A stretch of 64,000 nucleotides of DNA, taken from assembly GCA_964293815.1 (NCBI GenBank), contig CAXYYC010000010.1:1-64000 (forward strand), in the 5' to 3' direction. Position 1 is the stretch's first letter; the number at the start of each line of letters is the position of its first letter. The notes beneath the pieces are model-generated. The model did not search any database. It was not told the DNA's origin and was given only the letters and a program-made list of their open reading frames with translations. Positions 1 through 9,900 of the stretch are shown in pieces. This DNA is from CTSOIL-112 sp964293815 (GTDB lineage: Bacteria; Pseudomonadota; Gammaproteobacteria; Burkholderiales; Burkholderiaceae). The position numbers were made by a program, and so were the translations under genes.

Positions 1-283
1 GGAAACACGGAACAACCCAAACCAGTCTGAGTTCTGAGCAAAAAACATTCAGAACACGACGCAGAATAGGGGTCGTAGTCATTCATCGCACGAATTGCGA
101 CAGCCCTATACTGCAACAAAGTTCTGGGTGTTTTTTGCCAGAACCCGACGGGCTGGCGCTTGGCGTGTGATTAACTGCGTTGTGACGCTTGTCTATGGAA
201 TGACCATAGACTGCGCGCCACGTCTTGTTACTCATCACGCCAATCAGCCAGCTCAGACGGTAGGGGTTATTCCGTGTTTCCTT
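1..283. mobile_element. MITE-like fold-back element with terminal inverted repeats
   Basis: The left end GGAAACACGGAACAACCC (1-18) is matched, inverted and with one mismatch, by 266-283. Inside are two structured arms. In the first, 31-55 and 121-144 are imperfect inverted copies (GTTCTG...CAGAAC) enclosing a second paired stretch (61-75 with 98-114). In the second, GACG/GGCGC at 147-159 pairs with 215-224 around a perfect 8-bp hairpin (191-198/204-211). No convincing protein is encoded; the 70-codon ORF at 95-307 crosses these structures. The same terminal motif recurs near 18171 and 20149. The element may extend left of the window. A structured RNA gene is an alternative reading. Confidence 0.6.
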
Positions 284-381
284 AATAAGACACAGTTAAG
301 CAATTAGGGAAGGCTGTAGCACAGACGTATTCGGATACACTGGCGCACTGATGATTTGACTGACTCAAAAAAGGAGACCCC

Positions 382-804
382 ATGGCACATACTTGGCTGA
401 TTCTCGCCGGTTTATTACTGATTGCCGAATTGCTCTCCGGTACTTTTTATCTATTGATGCTGGCCATCGCGGCTTTTGGCGCATGGCTATCTATGAAGAT
501 GGGCGTGGATTTTCTGACACAAACCATCGTCTTTCTCATTGGCGCAGCGATTTTGACGGTACTCACGCGCCGCTATCGCTATCGCATCAATGCCCGCAAC
601 CGCCCCAACCTCGCAGAGAATCTGGACGCCGGTGAAATCATCACCGTCCATGACTGGGATAATGGCATCGGACGCACGCATTACCGTGGCACGCAATGGG
701 CAGTTCAGCTGGAAAGCGACGATCACGATCACGCGCCACTGACCGACGGCTCATACCGAATTGTCCGTCTGGATGGCACACGCATTCGGGTCGAACGTTT
801 ATAG
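382..804 (+). CDS. NfeD family membrane protein (short form)
   Basis: A 140-residue NfeD-like protein. Hydrophobic segments lie at about residues 5-25, 28-43 and 47-63, followed by a soluble C-terminal domain (about 80-140) that in this family is an OB fold. An AAGGAG ribosome site lies just before the ATG. It is followed 158 bases later by an SPFH-domain protein, the classical partner: NfeD and SPFH proteins are thought to form membrane microdomain complexes involved in membrane quality control. The short form lacks the ClpP-like protease domain of long NfeD proteins. The family call is firm; the cellular role is known only by family. Confidence 0.85.
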   Translation: MAHTWLILAGLLLIAELLSGTFYLLMLAIAAFGAWLSMKMGVDFLTQTIVFLIGAAILTVLTRRYRYRINARNRPNLAENLDAGEIITVHDWDNGIGRTHYRGTQWAVQLESDDHDHAPLTDGSYRIVRLDGTRIRVERL

Positions 805-962
805 ACTCAAGGAACATGCGATGATTACCTCAAGTGATTGAGTTCTGTTATCCATGTCATTCATGTTTTCATACCCGTACCGCCAAACCATCTGAAGCAA
901 TAACAACTCAGTCTTTGGCGCTTGTTTTCAACCCTTCATCCACTTTTTAACAAAGGACTCAC

Positions 963-1877
963 ATGGAATTTTCTTTACCGCTTATTATTTTGATTCTCGC
1001 CATCGTCTTTGTCACGCAAGCCGTTAAAGTCGTGCCACAACAAAGCGCATGGGTACTCGAACGCTTTGGTAAATACAACCGTACCCTGTTACCCGGCTTG
1101 AACATCATTGTGCCCTTTGTTGACCGCGTGGCTTACCGCCACTCGCTCAAGGAAATTCCGATGGATGTACCGAGCCAAGTCTGTATTACCCGCGACAACA
1201 CGCAATTGCAAGTAGACGGCGTGATTTATTTCCAAGTCACCGACCCGATGAAAGCCTCCTACGGCTCGTCCAACTTTGTATTCGCCATCACCCAGTTGGC
1301 GCAAACCAGCCTGCGTAGCGTGATTGGTAAACTCGAACTGGATCGCACCTTTGAAGAACGCGAAATGATTAACACGCAAGTGGTCAGCGCCTTGGACGAA
1401 GCCGCCGCCAACTGGGGCGTGAAAGTATTGCGCTACGAAATCAAAGACTTGGTACCACCGGCAGAAATCCTGCGCGCAATGCAGGCGCAAATCACCGCCG
1501 AGCGTGAAAAACGTGCGCTGATCGCCGCCTCTGAAGGTCGCAAGCAAGAGCAGATCAATATCGCCACTGGTGAACGCGAAGCCTCCATCGCCCGCTCCGA
1601 AGGTGAAAAGCAAGCCGCGATCAACCGCGCGCAAGGTGAAGCCGCCGCGATTTTATCGATTGCCGAAGCGAACGCCACTGCCGTGCGCCAGATTGGTGAA
1701 GCGACTCAAGCCGATGGCGGTATGAACGCCGTTAACCTAAAAGTTGCCGAACAATACGTCGCCGCATTCCAAAACATGGCGAAAAACAGCAATACCCTCG
1801 TCGTACCGGCCAATATGGGCGACTTGTCCACCCTCGTTACCGGCGCGATGAAGATCATCGAAAGCCAAAAGAAATAA
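963..1877 (+). CDS. SPFH domain/stomatin-like protein (QmcA type)
   Basis: A 304-residue SPFH (band 7) protein. A single N-terminal hydrophobic anchor (about 1-20) is followed by the SPFH domain (about 20-190, with the typical VPQQSAWVLERFGKY start) and an Ala/Glu-rich helical region (about 180-250) expected to form coiled coil and drive oligomerisation. The sequence pattern fits the QmcA/YbbK subgroup of inner-membrane stomatins. AAAGGACTCAC precedes the ATG. It lies downstream of the NfeD-like gene in the same orientation, so the two are probably cotranscribed and work as a membrane-organising pair. Substrate or client proteins cannot be deduced. Confidence 0.9.
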   Translation: MEFSLPLIILILAIVFVTQAVKVVPQQSAWVLERFGKYNRTLLPGLNIIVPFVDRVAYRHSLKEIPMDVPSQVCITRDNTQLQVDGVIYFQVTDPMKASYGSSNFVFAITQLAQTSLRSVIGKLELDRTFEEREMINTQVVSALDEAAANWGVKVLRYEIKDLVPPAEILRAMQAQITAEREKRALIAASEGRKQEQINIATGEREASIARSEGEKQAAINRAQGEAAAILSIAEANATAVRQIGEATQADGGMNAVNLKVAEQYVAAFQNMAKNSNTLVVPANMGDLSTLVTGAMKIIESQKK

Positions 1878-1979
1878 ATGAACCCCGCCTCAGCACTACC
1901 GTGTTCCCACGGCTGCGAGCGCAATTGAGCACTAACTCGGGCTGGGAAACCAGCCCATTCTTTTTTCAGGAGAAAAATC

Positions 1980-2798
1980 ATGAAAACACCAGTAAAACCT
2001 CTGATATCCGGCTTAGCCATCGCTGCTTTGGCCGCATTAGGCACACTAAGCGCCTGCACCAGCACGCCAACAGCAGGCGCACCGAGCACAGCACCCAAAG
2101 TTGTCATCATTCCGGTACCGGTACCGACACCAACTCCAAAAATACCTGATACGCATACCACGCGCAACAGCGTGGACTGGGCGGGTTATTACACCGGCAC
2201 AATCCCGTGTGCAAGTTGCGAAGGCATTCAAGTCTGGTTGAATTTAACCGAAGCGGGCAAAAATACCCGTTACAGCTTGGTCGAAAACTATTTGGGCAAA
2301 AAAGGCGGCGCATTTAACAGCTCAGGCAATGCCATTTGGCGCGCCAATGGCTCGGTCATCGACTTAAAAGGCAAAGACGAAAACCGCGCCTTATTCATTG
2401 GCGAGAATTTCGCTGAGTTCCTCGCCGAAGGGAAAAACCGCGCCACAGGCCAATCCAATTACACCCTGCGCAAACAAGACAACTTCACCGGCCAAAACTG
2501 GCAACTACTGGTTGACCCACAAAACGTCCGAACCGAACGCAAAAACGGCATCAACTTCGTGCGCTTTCCCGCCCTGCTGAACAGCAAAAAAGTCGAGCAA
2601 GGCGGCCATCGTTCATTGACCGCAAACTATGTGATTAACTGCACCAAGAAACAATACGATATGCCAACGGTCAAATACTATGCACAACCCTTTGCCACCG
2701 GCGCATTGATATACCAAACCAATCGCAATAGCGGCAACTGGCTACCAACCAAAAATGATGGTGTTTTACGCCAAGCAGCCGAAAAATACTGCCCATAA
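1980..2798 (+). CDS. NlpE-like lipoprotein with extra C-terminal domain
   Basis: A 272-residue predicted lipoprotein. The signal peptide ends in a lipobox L-S-A-C with Cys26 as the lipidated residue, then a Pro/Thr-rich linker (about 39-56). Residues 65-160 resemble the NlpE N-terminal domain, including the G-x-I-P-C-x-x-C motif (Cys77, Cys80). NlpE in enterobacteria senses surface and copper stress through Cpx; that role is family knowledge and not shown here. The last ~100 residues contain two further Cys and end in Tyr-Cys-Pro, reminiscent of surface-adhesin E-like domains, but I am not certain. An AGGAGAAAAATC ribosome site precedes the ATG. There is no obvious operon partner. Confidence 0.7.
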   Translation: MKTPVKPLISGLAIAALAALGTLSACTSTPTAGAPSTAPKVVIIPVPVPTPTPKIPDTHTTRNSVDWAGYYTGTIPCASCEGIQVWLNLTEAGKNTRYSLVENYLGKKGGAFNSSGNAIWRANGSVIDLKGKDENRALFIGENFAEFLAEGKNRATGQSNYTLRKQDNFTGQNWQLLVDPQNVRTERKNGINFVRFPALLNSKKVEQGGHRSLTANYVINCTKKQYDMPTVKYYAQPFATGALIYQTNRNSGNWLPTKNDGVLRQAAEKYCP

Positions 2799-2808
2799 AC
2801 CCAAAAAT

Positions 2809-2853
2809 AGGGAGCCAATCAGAGAAACATTCACGCCCTGATTGGCCTCCCAT
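2809..2853. terminator. Stem-loop after the NlpE-like gene
   Basis: GGGAGCCAATCAG pairs with CTGATTGGCCTCCC around a 15-base loop, just after the stop of the lipoprotein gene. The downstream side lacks a run of T on the + strand, so termination efficiency is uncertain. Confidence 0.45.
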
Positions 2854-3018
2854 TGTGCATAAAAATTTCATTAGAAAATCGCCCAAGCCACCACAAAACA
2901 GCTACAATGCCACCGTCGCAAAGCCACATACTGCGACCCATCACTTATAACCCACTGCTATGACATCCGCTATGTCGGCTTGCTCATATTAAGTACATCA
3001 CTTGAAAAAGGATACATC

Positions 3019-3477
3019 ATGGCATCAATCAATAAAGTCATTCTCGTTGGCAACCTCGGACGTGACCCTGAAGTACGCTACACCCCTGACAACAACGCCA
3101 TCACCAACATCTCCATCGCCACCACCGACCGCTACAAAGACAAAAACACCGGTGAGCAAAAAGAAATCACCGAATGGCACCGCGTGGTGTTTTTCAATCG
3201 TTTAGCCGAAATCGCAGGCGAATACCTGAAAAAAGGCTCGCAAGTCTACATCGAAGGCCGTCTGCGCACCCGCAAATGGACCGACCAATCGGGCGTGGAA
3301 AAATACACCACCGAAATCATCGCCGATCAAATGCAAATGCTCGGTAGCCGCAACAGCAGCGGCGGCGGTGTGGCCTATGACGACAGCTATGGCGCGCCAG
3401 CAGCCCCAGCCGCTCCGGCACGCGCACCTGCTGCAAAAAAACCGGTGGATGATTTGGAAGACGATATTCCGTTTTAA
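3019..3477 (+). CDS. ssb: Single-stranded DNA-binding protein
   Basis: SSB, 152 residues: an OB-fold domain (about 1-108) that binds single-stranded DNA during replication, recombination and repair, a short Gly/Ala/Pro linker, and the acidic tail ending DDIPF that recruits partner proteins. The start is placed at the ATG giving MASINKVILVG, preceded by AAAGGATACATC; an in-frame ATG 13 codons upstream adds residues foreign to the family. It stands alone with its own terminator; the usual uvrA neighbour is absent. Confidence 0.96.
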   Translation: MASINKVILVGNLGRDPEVRYTPDNNAITNISIATTDRYKDKNTGEQKEITEWHRVVFFNRLAEIAGEYLKKGSQVYIEGRLRTRKWTDQSGVEKYTTEIIADQMQMLGSRNSSGGGVAYDDSYGAPAAPAAPARAPAAKKPVDDLEDDIPF

Positions 3478-3495
3478 ATCCCGTACCCATCCAAA

Positions 3496-3529
3496 AACTC
3501 TCTCATGAATCATGCAGAGAGTTTTTTTA
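3496..3529 (+). terminator. Rho-independent terminator of ssb
   Basis: ACTCTCT at 3497-3503 pairs with AGAGAGT at 3516-3522, followed by a run of seven T. Confidence 0.85.
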
Positions 3530-3874
3530 TACCCCATCATCGATTCACACAAAAAATCCCAGCCTGCAGAAAAAGCATTTCGGTACATCCATGCGCCGCC
3601 TCCAAGCCCAAAAAGCCACGAGCATCGCAAACCTGCCAACATTAAGCCTGCCAACATTATCGCGCTGAACATCACATTCAAAAAAATCGATAACACACTG
3701 AATTTAATGCACATTCATGAAAAAATGGCCACTTCTCAGCAGGAACCACTTAATTAGCCTACAATGTCAACCCAACACTGAAATGACGTGTTGTTGCTCA
3801 TAGTTACTGTTATATGTATGGTATCACTACCATGATTCACATAAACAAAGTCTATTTTTTAAAAGGAGATTCAC
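3530..3874. other. Intergenic region between ssb and the OmpA-like gene
   Basis: About 345 bases without a supported gene. A 13-base direct repeat CCTGCCAACATTA occurs at 3632-3644 and 3647-3659. The AT-rich part before 3875 should carry the promoter of the OmpA-like gene, but no clear consensus stands out. The 81-codon ORF at 3512-3757 overlaps the ssb terminator and has no family features. Confidence 0.5.
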
Positions 3875-4537
3875 ATGAAAAAAGTATTACTGACTTCCGT
3901 TTTGATCGGCGCATTGGCATTACAAGGTTGTGCAACGGGCAATATGAATCCTCCTGGCTCCGCTGCCTCAGCAGGCATTGGTGCGCTCGCCGGTGCAGCC
4001 GCTGGCGCCATCATTGGCTCAACCACAGGTAGCGACAAAGTCGGTCGTGATGCAGCCATTGGCGCGGCAGTCGGCGCATTGGGCGGCTATGTTTGGAACA
4101 ACCAAATGGAAAAACAACGCGCAGCGATGGAAACTGCCACTGCCGGTACAGGCATTGACGTGACCCGCACCGCAGACAATCAATTGAAGATGGAAATTCC
4201 GGCTGACGCAGGCTTTGCCGTCAATCAAGCAACGATTCAACCACGCTTACAAACCGTGTTGAATACCTTTGCAACCACATTAAACGCCAACCAAACCACT
4301 TTGGTTCGCGTTGTCGGCCATACAGACAACACAGGTACTGACGCAATCAACTACCCGCTGTCACAACGCCGCGCGGACAGCACTCGTAATTATTTGGTGG
4401 CTAAAGGCGTGAGCGCCAGCCGCTTCACCACCGAAGGTAAAGGCTCAACCCAGCCAATCGCCAGCAACGCGACTGAAGCAGGTCGTGCAGAAAACCGTCG
4501 TGTTGAAGTCTACGTCGGTCAGCCTGCAGCACAATAA
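3875..4537 (+). CDS. OmpA-family lipoprotein with glycine zipper
   Basis: A 220-residue outer-membrane lipoprotein. A short signal peptide ends with lipobox L-Q-G-C (Cys19). Residues ~28-75 are Gly/Ala-rich with small-x3-small spacing, typical of glycine-zipper segments. Residues ~105-215 form an OmpA/MotB peptidoglycan-binding domain (VGHTDNTG; NRRVEVY near the end). The layout matches YiaD-like lipoproteins, which tether the outer membrane to peptidoglycan. A strong AAAAGGAG site precedes the ATG and a clear terminator follows, so it is monocistronic. Confidence 0.92.
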   Translation: MKKVLLTSVLIGALALQGCATGNMNPPGSAASAGIGALAGAAAGAIIGSTTGSDKVGRDAAIGAAVGALGGYVWNNQMEKQRAAMETATAGTGIDVTRTADNQLKMEIPADAGFAVNQATIQPRLQTVLNTFATTLNANQTTLVRVVGHTDNTGTDAINYPLSQRRADSTRNYLVAKGVSASRFTTEGKGSTQPIASNATEAGRAENRRVEVYVGQPAAQ

Positions 4538-4561
4538 TTTATACACCTCTTTCTGCATCTC

Positions 4562-4588
4562 AGCCCCGTGTTTGTACGGGGCTTTTTG
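4562..4588 (+). terminator. Rho-independent terminator of the OmpA-like gene
   Basis: AGCCCCGT (4562-4569) pairs with ACGGGGCT (4576-4583), followed by five T. Confidence 0.9.
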
Positions 4589-4654
4589 TTGCAGAACGAC
4601 CATTCTTTTTTAATAAAATCCGAATAAATATAAAAATATTTCGTTAAAACAAAA

Positions 4655-4683
4655 TTAGACAGTTAATTTTAATAAAATATGTA
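4655..4683 (+). promoter_or_regulatory. Possible sigma-70 promoter for the alanine symporter
   Basis: TTAGAC at 4655-4660 and TATGTA at 4678-4683 are spaced 17 bases within the AT-rich region upstream of the symporter. The match to consensus is moderate. Confidence 0.35.
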
Positions 4684-4837
4684 GAAAAATAATCAACCAC
4701 ATAAGTGCATGGGTGTTAGCATTAGCGCCCTGCTCTCGTATATCGACACATTCAGCAATCCGCCTGATAACCATTGCAAGAGCATGGAAACCAAAATACC
4801 AATAATACTTGTCACATCCACAAAGGAGAATGCATCC

Positions 4838-6256
4838 ATGCAGACGCTTCATAACATCATCAACAGCATCAACGACGTCCTCTGGGGCTATGTGCTCATT
4901 TATCTGCTGCTTGCTGTGGGAATCTATTTCACCGTGCGCTTTGGCTTTGTCCAATTTCGCGCGATGAAACGCGCAACGCAGGTCACGTTTGCCAAACCCG
5001 AAGATCCGAATCAGATCAGTTCATTTCAGGCATTCGCCACCGGTTTGGCCAGCCGCGTCGGCACAGGTAATATCGCTGGCGTCGCCACCGCCATCAGCAT
5101 TGGCGGGCCGGGTGCGGTGTTTTGGATGTGGGTAACGGCATGGTTGGGCATGGCCTCGGCCTTTGTCGAAGCGACTTTGGCACAGATTTTCAAAGTCAAA
5201 AACGAGGATGGCACTTATCGCGGTGGTCCGGCGTATTACATTCAGCAAGGTTTGGGTTCGCGTCCATTGGGCATTGCTTTTGCCTTGAGTTTATTGCTGG
5301 CGTTTGGTCTGGTGTTTAATGCGGTACAAAGCAATTCGATCAGTGATGCGCTGTACACTGGTTTTGGCTTGGACAAAACCATGACCGGCATCATCACAGT
5401 CGCCATGTCAGGCGCAGTCATTTTCGGCGGTGCCAAACGGATTGGTAAAGTCGCGGAAATTCTCGTACCGGTGATGGCAATTGCGTATTTGCTGGTTGCC
5501 ATCTACGCATTAGTTATGAATTTTTCACACTTACCCGGCGTAATTGCCACCATTTTGACGCACGCATTCACGGGTGAAGCGGCTATGGGCGGTGCGGCAG
5601 GTGCGGGCATGAAAAAAGCGATGGAAATGGGGATTAAACGCGGTTTGTTCTCGAACGAAGCCGGTATGGGTTCTGCACCGAATGCCGCCGCTTCAGCCTC
5701 AACGCCTCACCCTGTGAACCAAGGTTTGTTACAAATGCTCGGCGTATTTATCGACACCATCGTGATTTGTACCGCCACCGCATTCATCATCTTGCTGTCG
5801 AACGCATACGTCCCCGGCAGTGGTGCGAAAGGCGCGGCCTTGACCCAAGCGGCGGTGGATTACCACATGGGTGGCAAAGGCGGCGCGGCATTTATGGGCA
5901 TTGCGGTGTTCTTATTTGCCTTCACCTCGATCATCGGTAACTATGCCTACGCGGAAAGTAACATCAAATTCATCAAAGAAAACAAAACCGTGGTGATGAT
6001 TTTCCGCCTGATGGTACTGGGCATGGTGATGTTCGGTGCGACGGGTAGTTTGCCACTGGTCTGGGATATGGCCGATGCGTCGATGGGCTTTATGGCGCTG
6101 ATTAACTTGGTGGCGATTTTACTGCTGTCCAAATATGCGATTGCCGCATGGAAAGACTACAGCGCACAGCTCAAATCTGGCTCGGATAATCCTGTCTTCA
6201 AAAGCAAAAATATCGCCGGTTTGAGCGAAAAATTGCAACAAGATAGCTGGAAATAA
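4838..6256 (+). CDS. Sodium:alanine (amino acid) symporter, AGCS family
   Basis: A 472-residue polytopic inner-membrane carrier of the alanine/glycine:cation symporter family, with about ten hydrophobic segments and family motifs such as GTGNIAGVATAI near residue 65 and the GLFSNEAGMGSAPNAAA stretch near residue 270. It should import alanine or glycine with Na+. The start is set at the ATG at 4838, preceded by AAAGGAG; the frame opens 43 codons earlier but the extra residues lack a ribosome site and family similarity. Monocistronic, with its own promoter candidate and terminator. Exact substrate is unproven. Confidence 0.92.
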   Translation: MQTLHNIINSINDVLWGYVLIYLLLAVGIYFTVRFGFVQFRAMKRATQVTFAKPEDPNQISSFQAFATGLASRVGTGNIAGVATAISIGGPGAVFWMWVTAWLGMASAFVEATLAQIFKVKNEDGTYRGGPAYYIQQGLGSRPLGIAFALSLLLAFGLVFNAVQSNSISDALYTGFGLDKTMTGIITVAMSGAVIFGGAKRIGKVAEILVPVMAIAYLLVAIYALVMNFSHLPGVIATILTHAFTGEAAMGGAAGAGMKKAMEMGIKRGLFSNEAGMGSAPNAAASASTPHPVNQGLLQMLGVFIDTIVICTATAFIILLSNAYVPGSGAKGAALTQAAVDYHMGGKGGAAFMGIAVFLFAFTSIIGNYAYAESNIKFIKENKTVVMIFRLMVLGMVMFGATGSLPLVWDMADASMGFMALINLVAILLLSKYAIAAWKDYSAQLKSGSDNPVFKSKNIAGLSEKLQQDSWK

Positions 6257-6288
6257 TGGCTTTGTGCGGCTGACGGCTGTTCAATGAA

Positions 6289-6316
6289 AAGAGTTGCTTT
6301 GTGCAACTCTTTTTTA
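6289..6316 (+). terminator. Rho-independent terminator of the alanine symporter
   Basis: AAGAGTTGC (6289-6297) pairs with GCAACTCTT (6303-6311), followed by a T run. Confidence 0.88.
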
Positions 6317-6381
6317 TATCCCGACACCACGAAACCATAAAATCGGTATGATGTCATCAACCAACCCTCAGGAAGGAGCGC

Positions 6382-6882
6382 ATGATGAAGGCATCTCGCC
6401 TATTACCCCTACTGATGTTGCTGTCCATACCGCTGATGGCGCACGCAAAACCAAAACATCGAGACTATCCGGCCAAGGTGTATCGAGGCGTCGCGCATCC
6501 AGTTACCATCGATCAACACACCAGACATTTTAAAACTCAATTTATGAACACCAACGGTCAAGCGATTAATTTTGCCGGACATTACGTCATCAACGAGTTT
6601 GCCTGTGGTACCGATGCCTGTACCGCATTGCTATGGGTGGATGTCAAAACGGGTAAAGGCCGCTTTTTCGAGCCGCGTACCTTTACCGGTTGTTACTCTG
6701 GTGATGAATATATTTCGCCAGAATTTCACTACCGAGCCAACAGCCGACTGTTCATTGCGATTGGTAAACCAGAAGGTAGCTCCAACGATCATGCGCAATG
6801 CCAAATTCACTATTATGTGGCGCACAACGGCATGCTAAAACTGCTTGAAACTGCACCATTTACCACGGCCCCTCTCGAATAA
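6382..6882 (+). CDS. Exported protein of unknown function
   Basis: A 166-residue protein with a Sec-type signal peptide (hydrophobic residues ~7-20, probable cleavage after AHA at about 22). The mature part has the motif INFAGHYVINEFACGTDAC and four Cys in all, suggesting two disulfides in the periplasm. Similar small proteins with a GHY...CGT.C core occur in proteobacteria, but I know of no assigned function. GGAAGGAGCGC precedes the ATG; a second ATG lies one codon downstream. No operon partner; a strong bidirectional terminator separates it from purL. Confidence 0.75.
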   Translation: MMKASRLLPLLMLLSIPLMAHAKPKHRDYPAKVYRGVAHPVTIDQHTRHFKTQFMNTNGQAINFAGHYVINEFACGTDACTALLWVDVKTGKGRFFEPRTFTGCYSGDEYISPEFHYRANSRLFIAIGKPEGSSNDHAQCQIHYYVAHNGMLKLLETAPFTTAPLE

Positions 6883-6906
6883 TTACCCCAAAAGTAGATA
6901 CCCTAT

Positions 6907-6939
6907 AAAAAACAGGCTTGATATTCAAGCCTGTTTTTT
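6907..6939. terminator. Bidirectional terminator between 6882 and purL
   Basis: A perfect 15-bp stem (6907-6921 with 6925-6939), three-base loop, with A/T runs on both sides. It can end transcription of the + strand gene and of purL on the - strand. Confidence 0.92.
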
Positions 6940-6956
6940 CGTTCAGCCGTATTGTA

Positions 6957-9900
6957 TTATCCCACCCACTTGCGCGCGTTTTGGAACAACTGCATCCACG
7001 GAGACGTGCTCAACTGCGCCCAATCCGCAGGTTTCCACGAGAATAGCTCATTACGGAACACTCGCTCAGGATGCGGCATCATAATCAAAACGCGGCCATC
7101 TGTGGTAGTGAAACCGTTCAAACCCAGCGGCGTGCCATTCGGATTCTGCGGATAGGTTTCTGTCGCTTGATGAGCGGCATTGACATAACGCAACGCCACT
7201 TTATTCTGCGCCTGCACCGCCGCCAAATCGGCCGCATCCGCGTAACTCGCGCGCCCTTCACCGTGGGAAATGACCACGGGCAGGACGCTACCGCTCATGC
7301 CTTGCAACAAAATCGATGGTGATTCGGTGATTTCCACCTGAACCAAACGTGCTTCGTACTGCTCGGAGGTGTTCCGAACGAATTTCGGCCAATGCGCCGC
7401 GCCCGGAATAAGGCTTTTCAAATTGCTCATCATTTGGCAACCGTTACACACACCCAAGCTGAACGTATCACTACGCGCGAAATATTCGGCAAACTGATCG
7501 CGTAAATTATCGTGGTACAAAATCGTTTTTGCCCAGCCTTCGCCTGCACCCAAAACGTCACCGTATGAGAAGCCGCCACACGCCGCCAGACCTTTCATAT
7601 CTTGCAAATGCACACGCCCCGCGAGCAAATCGCTCATGTGTACATCCACCGCATCAAAGCCCGCCGCGGTGAATGCCGCCGCCATCTCGACGTGACCATT
7701 CACACCCTGTTCGCGCAAAATCGCTACTTTCGGCTTCGCGCCCAAACTCAAATACGGCGCAGAAACCGACGCATCCGGCGTGAAGGTTAATTTTGGCGTC
7801 AATGCTTCAGGCGCACGCGCGTACTCCTGCTCCACACACGCCGGATTGTCGCGCAGCTTGGCAATCTGGAACGAAGTTTCACACCACGCCGCATGCAGCA
7901 CACTCAACGGCTGTTTGAATTTCGCTTCGCCGTCCTGCCACACCGAGAACTCAGCCTGCGCTTGCTCCGCAGCGATGACTTGCCCAACGATATGACTGTC
8001 CGCGCCCAAATGATGCGCACGCAATACGTCCATCACCGCGCCGGTATCGTCCTTGCGAATTTGAATCACCATGCCCAATTCTTCATTAAATAGGGCTTTT
8101 AACAGCGCTTCCTGACGCTGAACGGCAATTTGCACGCCGTTGATTTTGTAGTCGCCCGCATCGGCTGAGTTCGGGTCAACGGTGAGTAAATCCACGTTTA
8201 ACGCCACCGATGTTTGCGCGGCAAACGCCATCTCAGCCGCCGCCGCAAACAGCCCGCCATCCGATTTGTCGTGATACGCCAGCGCCAAACCTTTCGCACG
8301 CAATTCTTGCAACGCCGCAAACGCATTTTTGAGCACCACCGCATCATCCAAATCCGGCACATCATCCACCGAGCCAACTTGACCGCTGACCTGAGCCAAA
8401 ATCGACTGCGCCATGCGTTGTTTACCCTGCGCCATGTCAATGAGCAATAAACGTGAGGTTTCAGCCGTTTTTTGCAACTCAGGCGTGAGCGTTGCGTTCA
8501 CATCGCTCACGGGCGCGAAGGCAGTGACGATCAACGATACCGGCGATTTGACGGTTTTGCTCGCTCCGTTATCCTGCCAAGTGGTTTTCATTGACAATGA
8601 ATCTTTACCGACGGGAATCGAAATGCCCAACTCGGGGCACAGTTCCATGCCCACGGCTTTCACCGTATCGTACAGTTTCGCATCCTCACCGGCGACGCCA
8701 CAGGCCGCCATCCAGTTGGCCGATAATTTGATTTGGCTGATGTTCTCAATCGGCGCAGCGGCAATATTCGTGATCGCTTCGGCAATCGCCATGCGACCGG
8801 AAGCTGGCGCATCCAGCACCGCCAGCGGCGTGCGCTCACCCATCGCCATCGCTTCGCCGAGCGTACCGACGTAATCGCGCAACGATACCGCGCAATCCGC
8901 TACAGGGATTTGATACGGGCCGACCAATTGGTCACGCGCAGTCAAACCACCCACCGTGCGATCGCCAATGGTAATCAGGAAATTTTTGTTCGCTACCGTC
9001 GGATGACGCAATACGTTCAGCGCGGTCTCGGTCAAATCCAAACCAACCACGTCCACAGGTGTGCTGTCCTGCGCCACACGCGCCACATCGCGCGTCATTT
9101 TTGGCGGTTTACCCAGCAATACCTCCATCGGCATTTGCACAGGGTCTTGCGGATTGCTCACGCCTTCACGGGTGTCCAAAACCTGCAATTGGCGCTCGGC
9201 AGTCGCCGTACCAATCACCGCAAATGGACAACGCTCACGTTCGCACATCTGCGCAAACAATGCCAAGTGCTCGGGCAAAATCGCCAATACATAGCGCTCC
9301 TGCGCCTCGTTGCTCCAAATTTCACGCGGCGACAGGCCGGATTCTTCCAATTGCACCTTCGCCAGATCAAAAATCGCGCCTTTTTTCGCACCATCGACGA
9401 TTTCAGGGAAGGCATTGGAAATACCACCCGCACCGACGTCGTGGATCGACAGAATCGGATTATCCGCGCCCATTTGCCAGCAACGGTCAATGACCTCCTG
9501 CGCACGACGTTGAATTTCGGGATTACCGCGTTGTACCGAGTCAAAGTCCAATTTTGCGCTGTTCGCACCCGCGTTCATCGATGAGGCTGCGCCACCGCCC
9601 AGACCGATTTTCATACCCGGACCACCGAGTTGAATCAGCAATGCGCCTTCAGGCAAATCGCGTTTGCCAACGTGCGCCGCGTCGATATTGCCCATACCGC
9701 CCGCGATCATGATTGGCTTGTGGTAGCCGTACACTTCGTCGCCAACGACTTGCTCAAAGGTACGGAAATAACCAGTCAGATTCGGGCGACCAAATTCATT
9801 GTTAAACGCCGCGCCGCCAATCGGCCCTGCGAGCATGATTTGCAAGGGGCTGGCGGTGTGTTCGGGTTTACCATATTTTTGCTCCCACGGACGCGGCGCA

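Noticed and set aside
1089..1634. 181-codon - strand frame inside the SPFH gene
   Set aside because: Mirror of the coding frame caused by codon bias; no supporting motif.
8733..9584. 283-codon + strand frame antisense to purL
   Set aside because: Shadow of the highly conserved purL coding sequence; Arg/His-rich, no family features or ribosome site.
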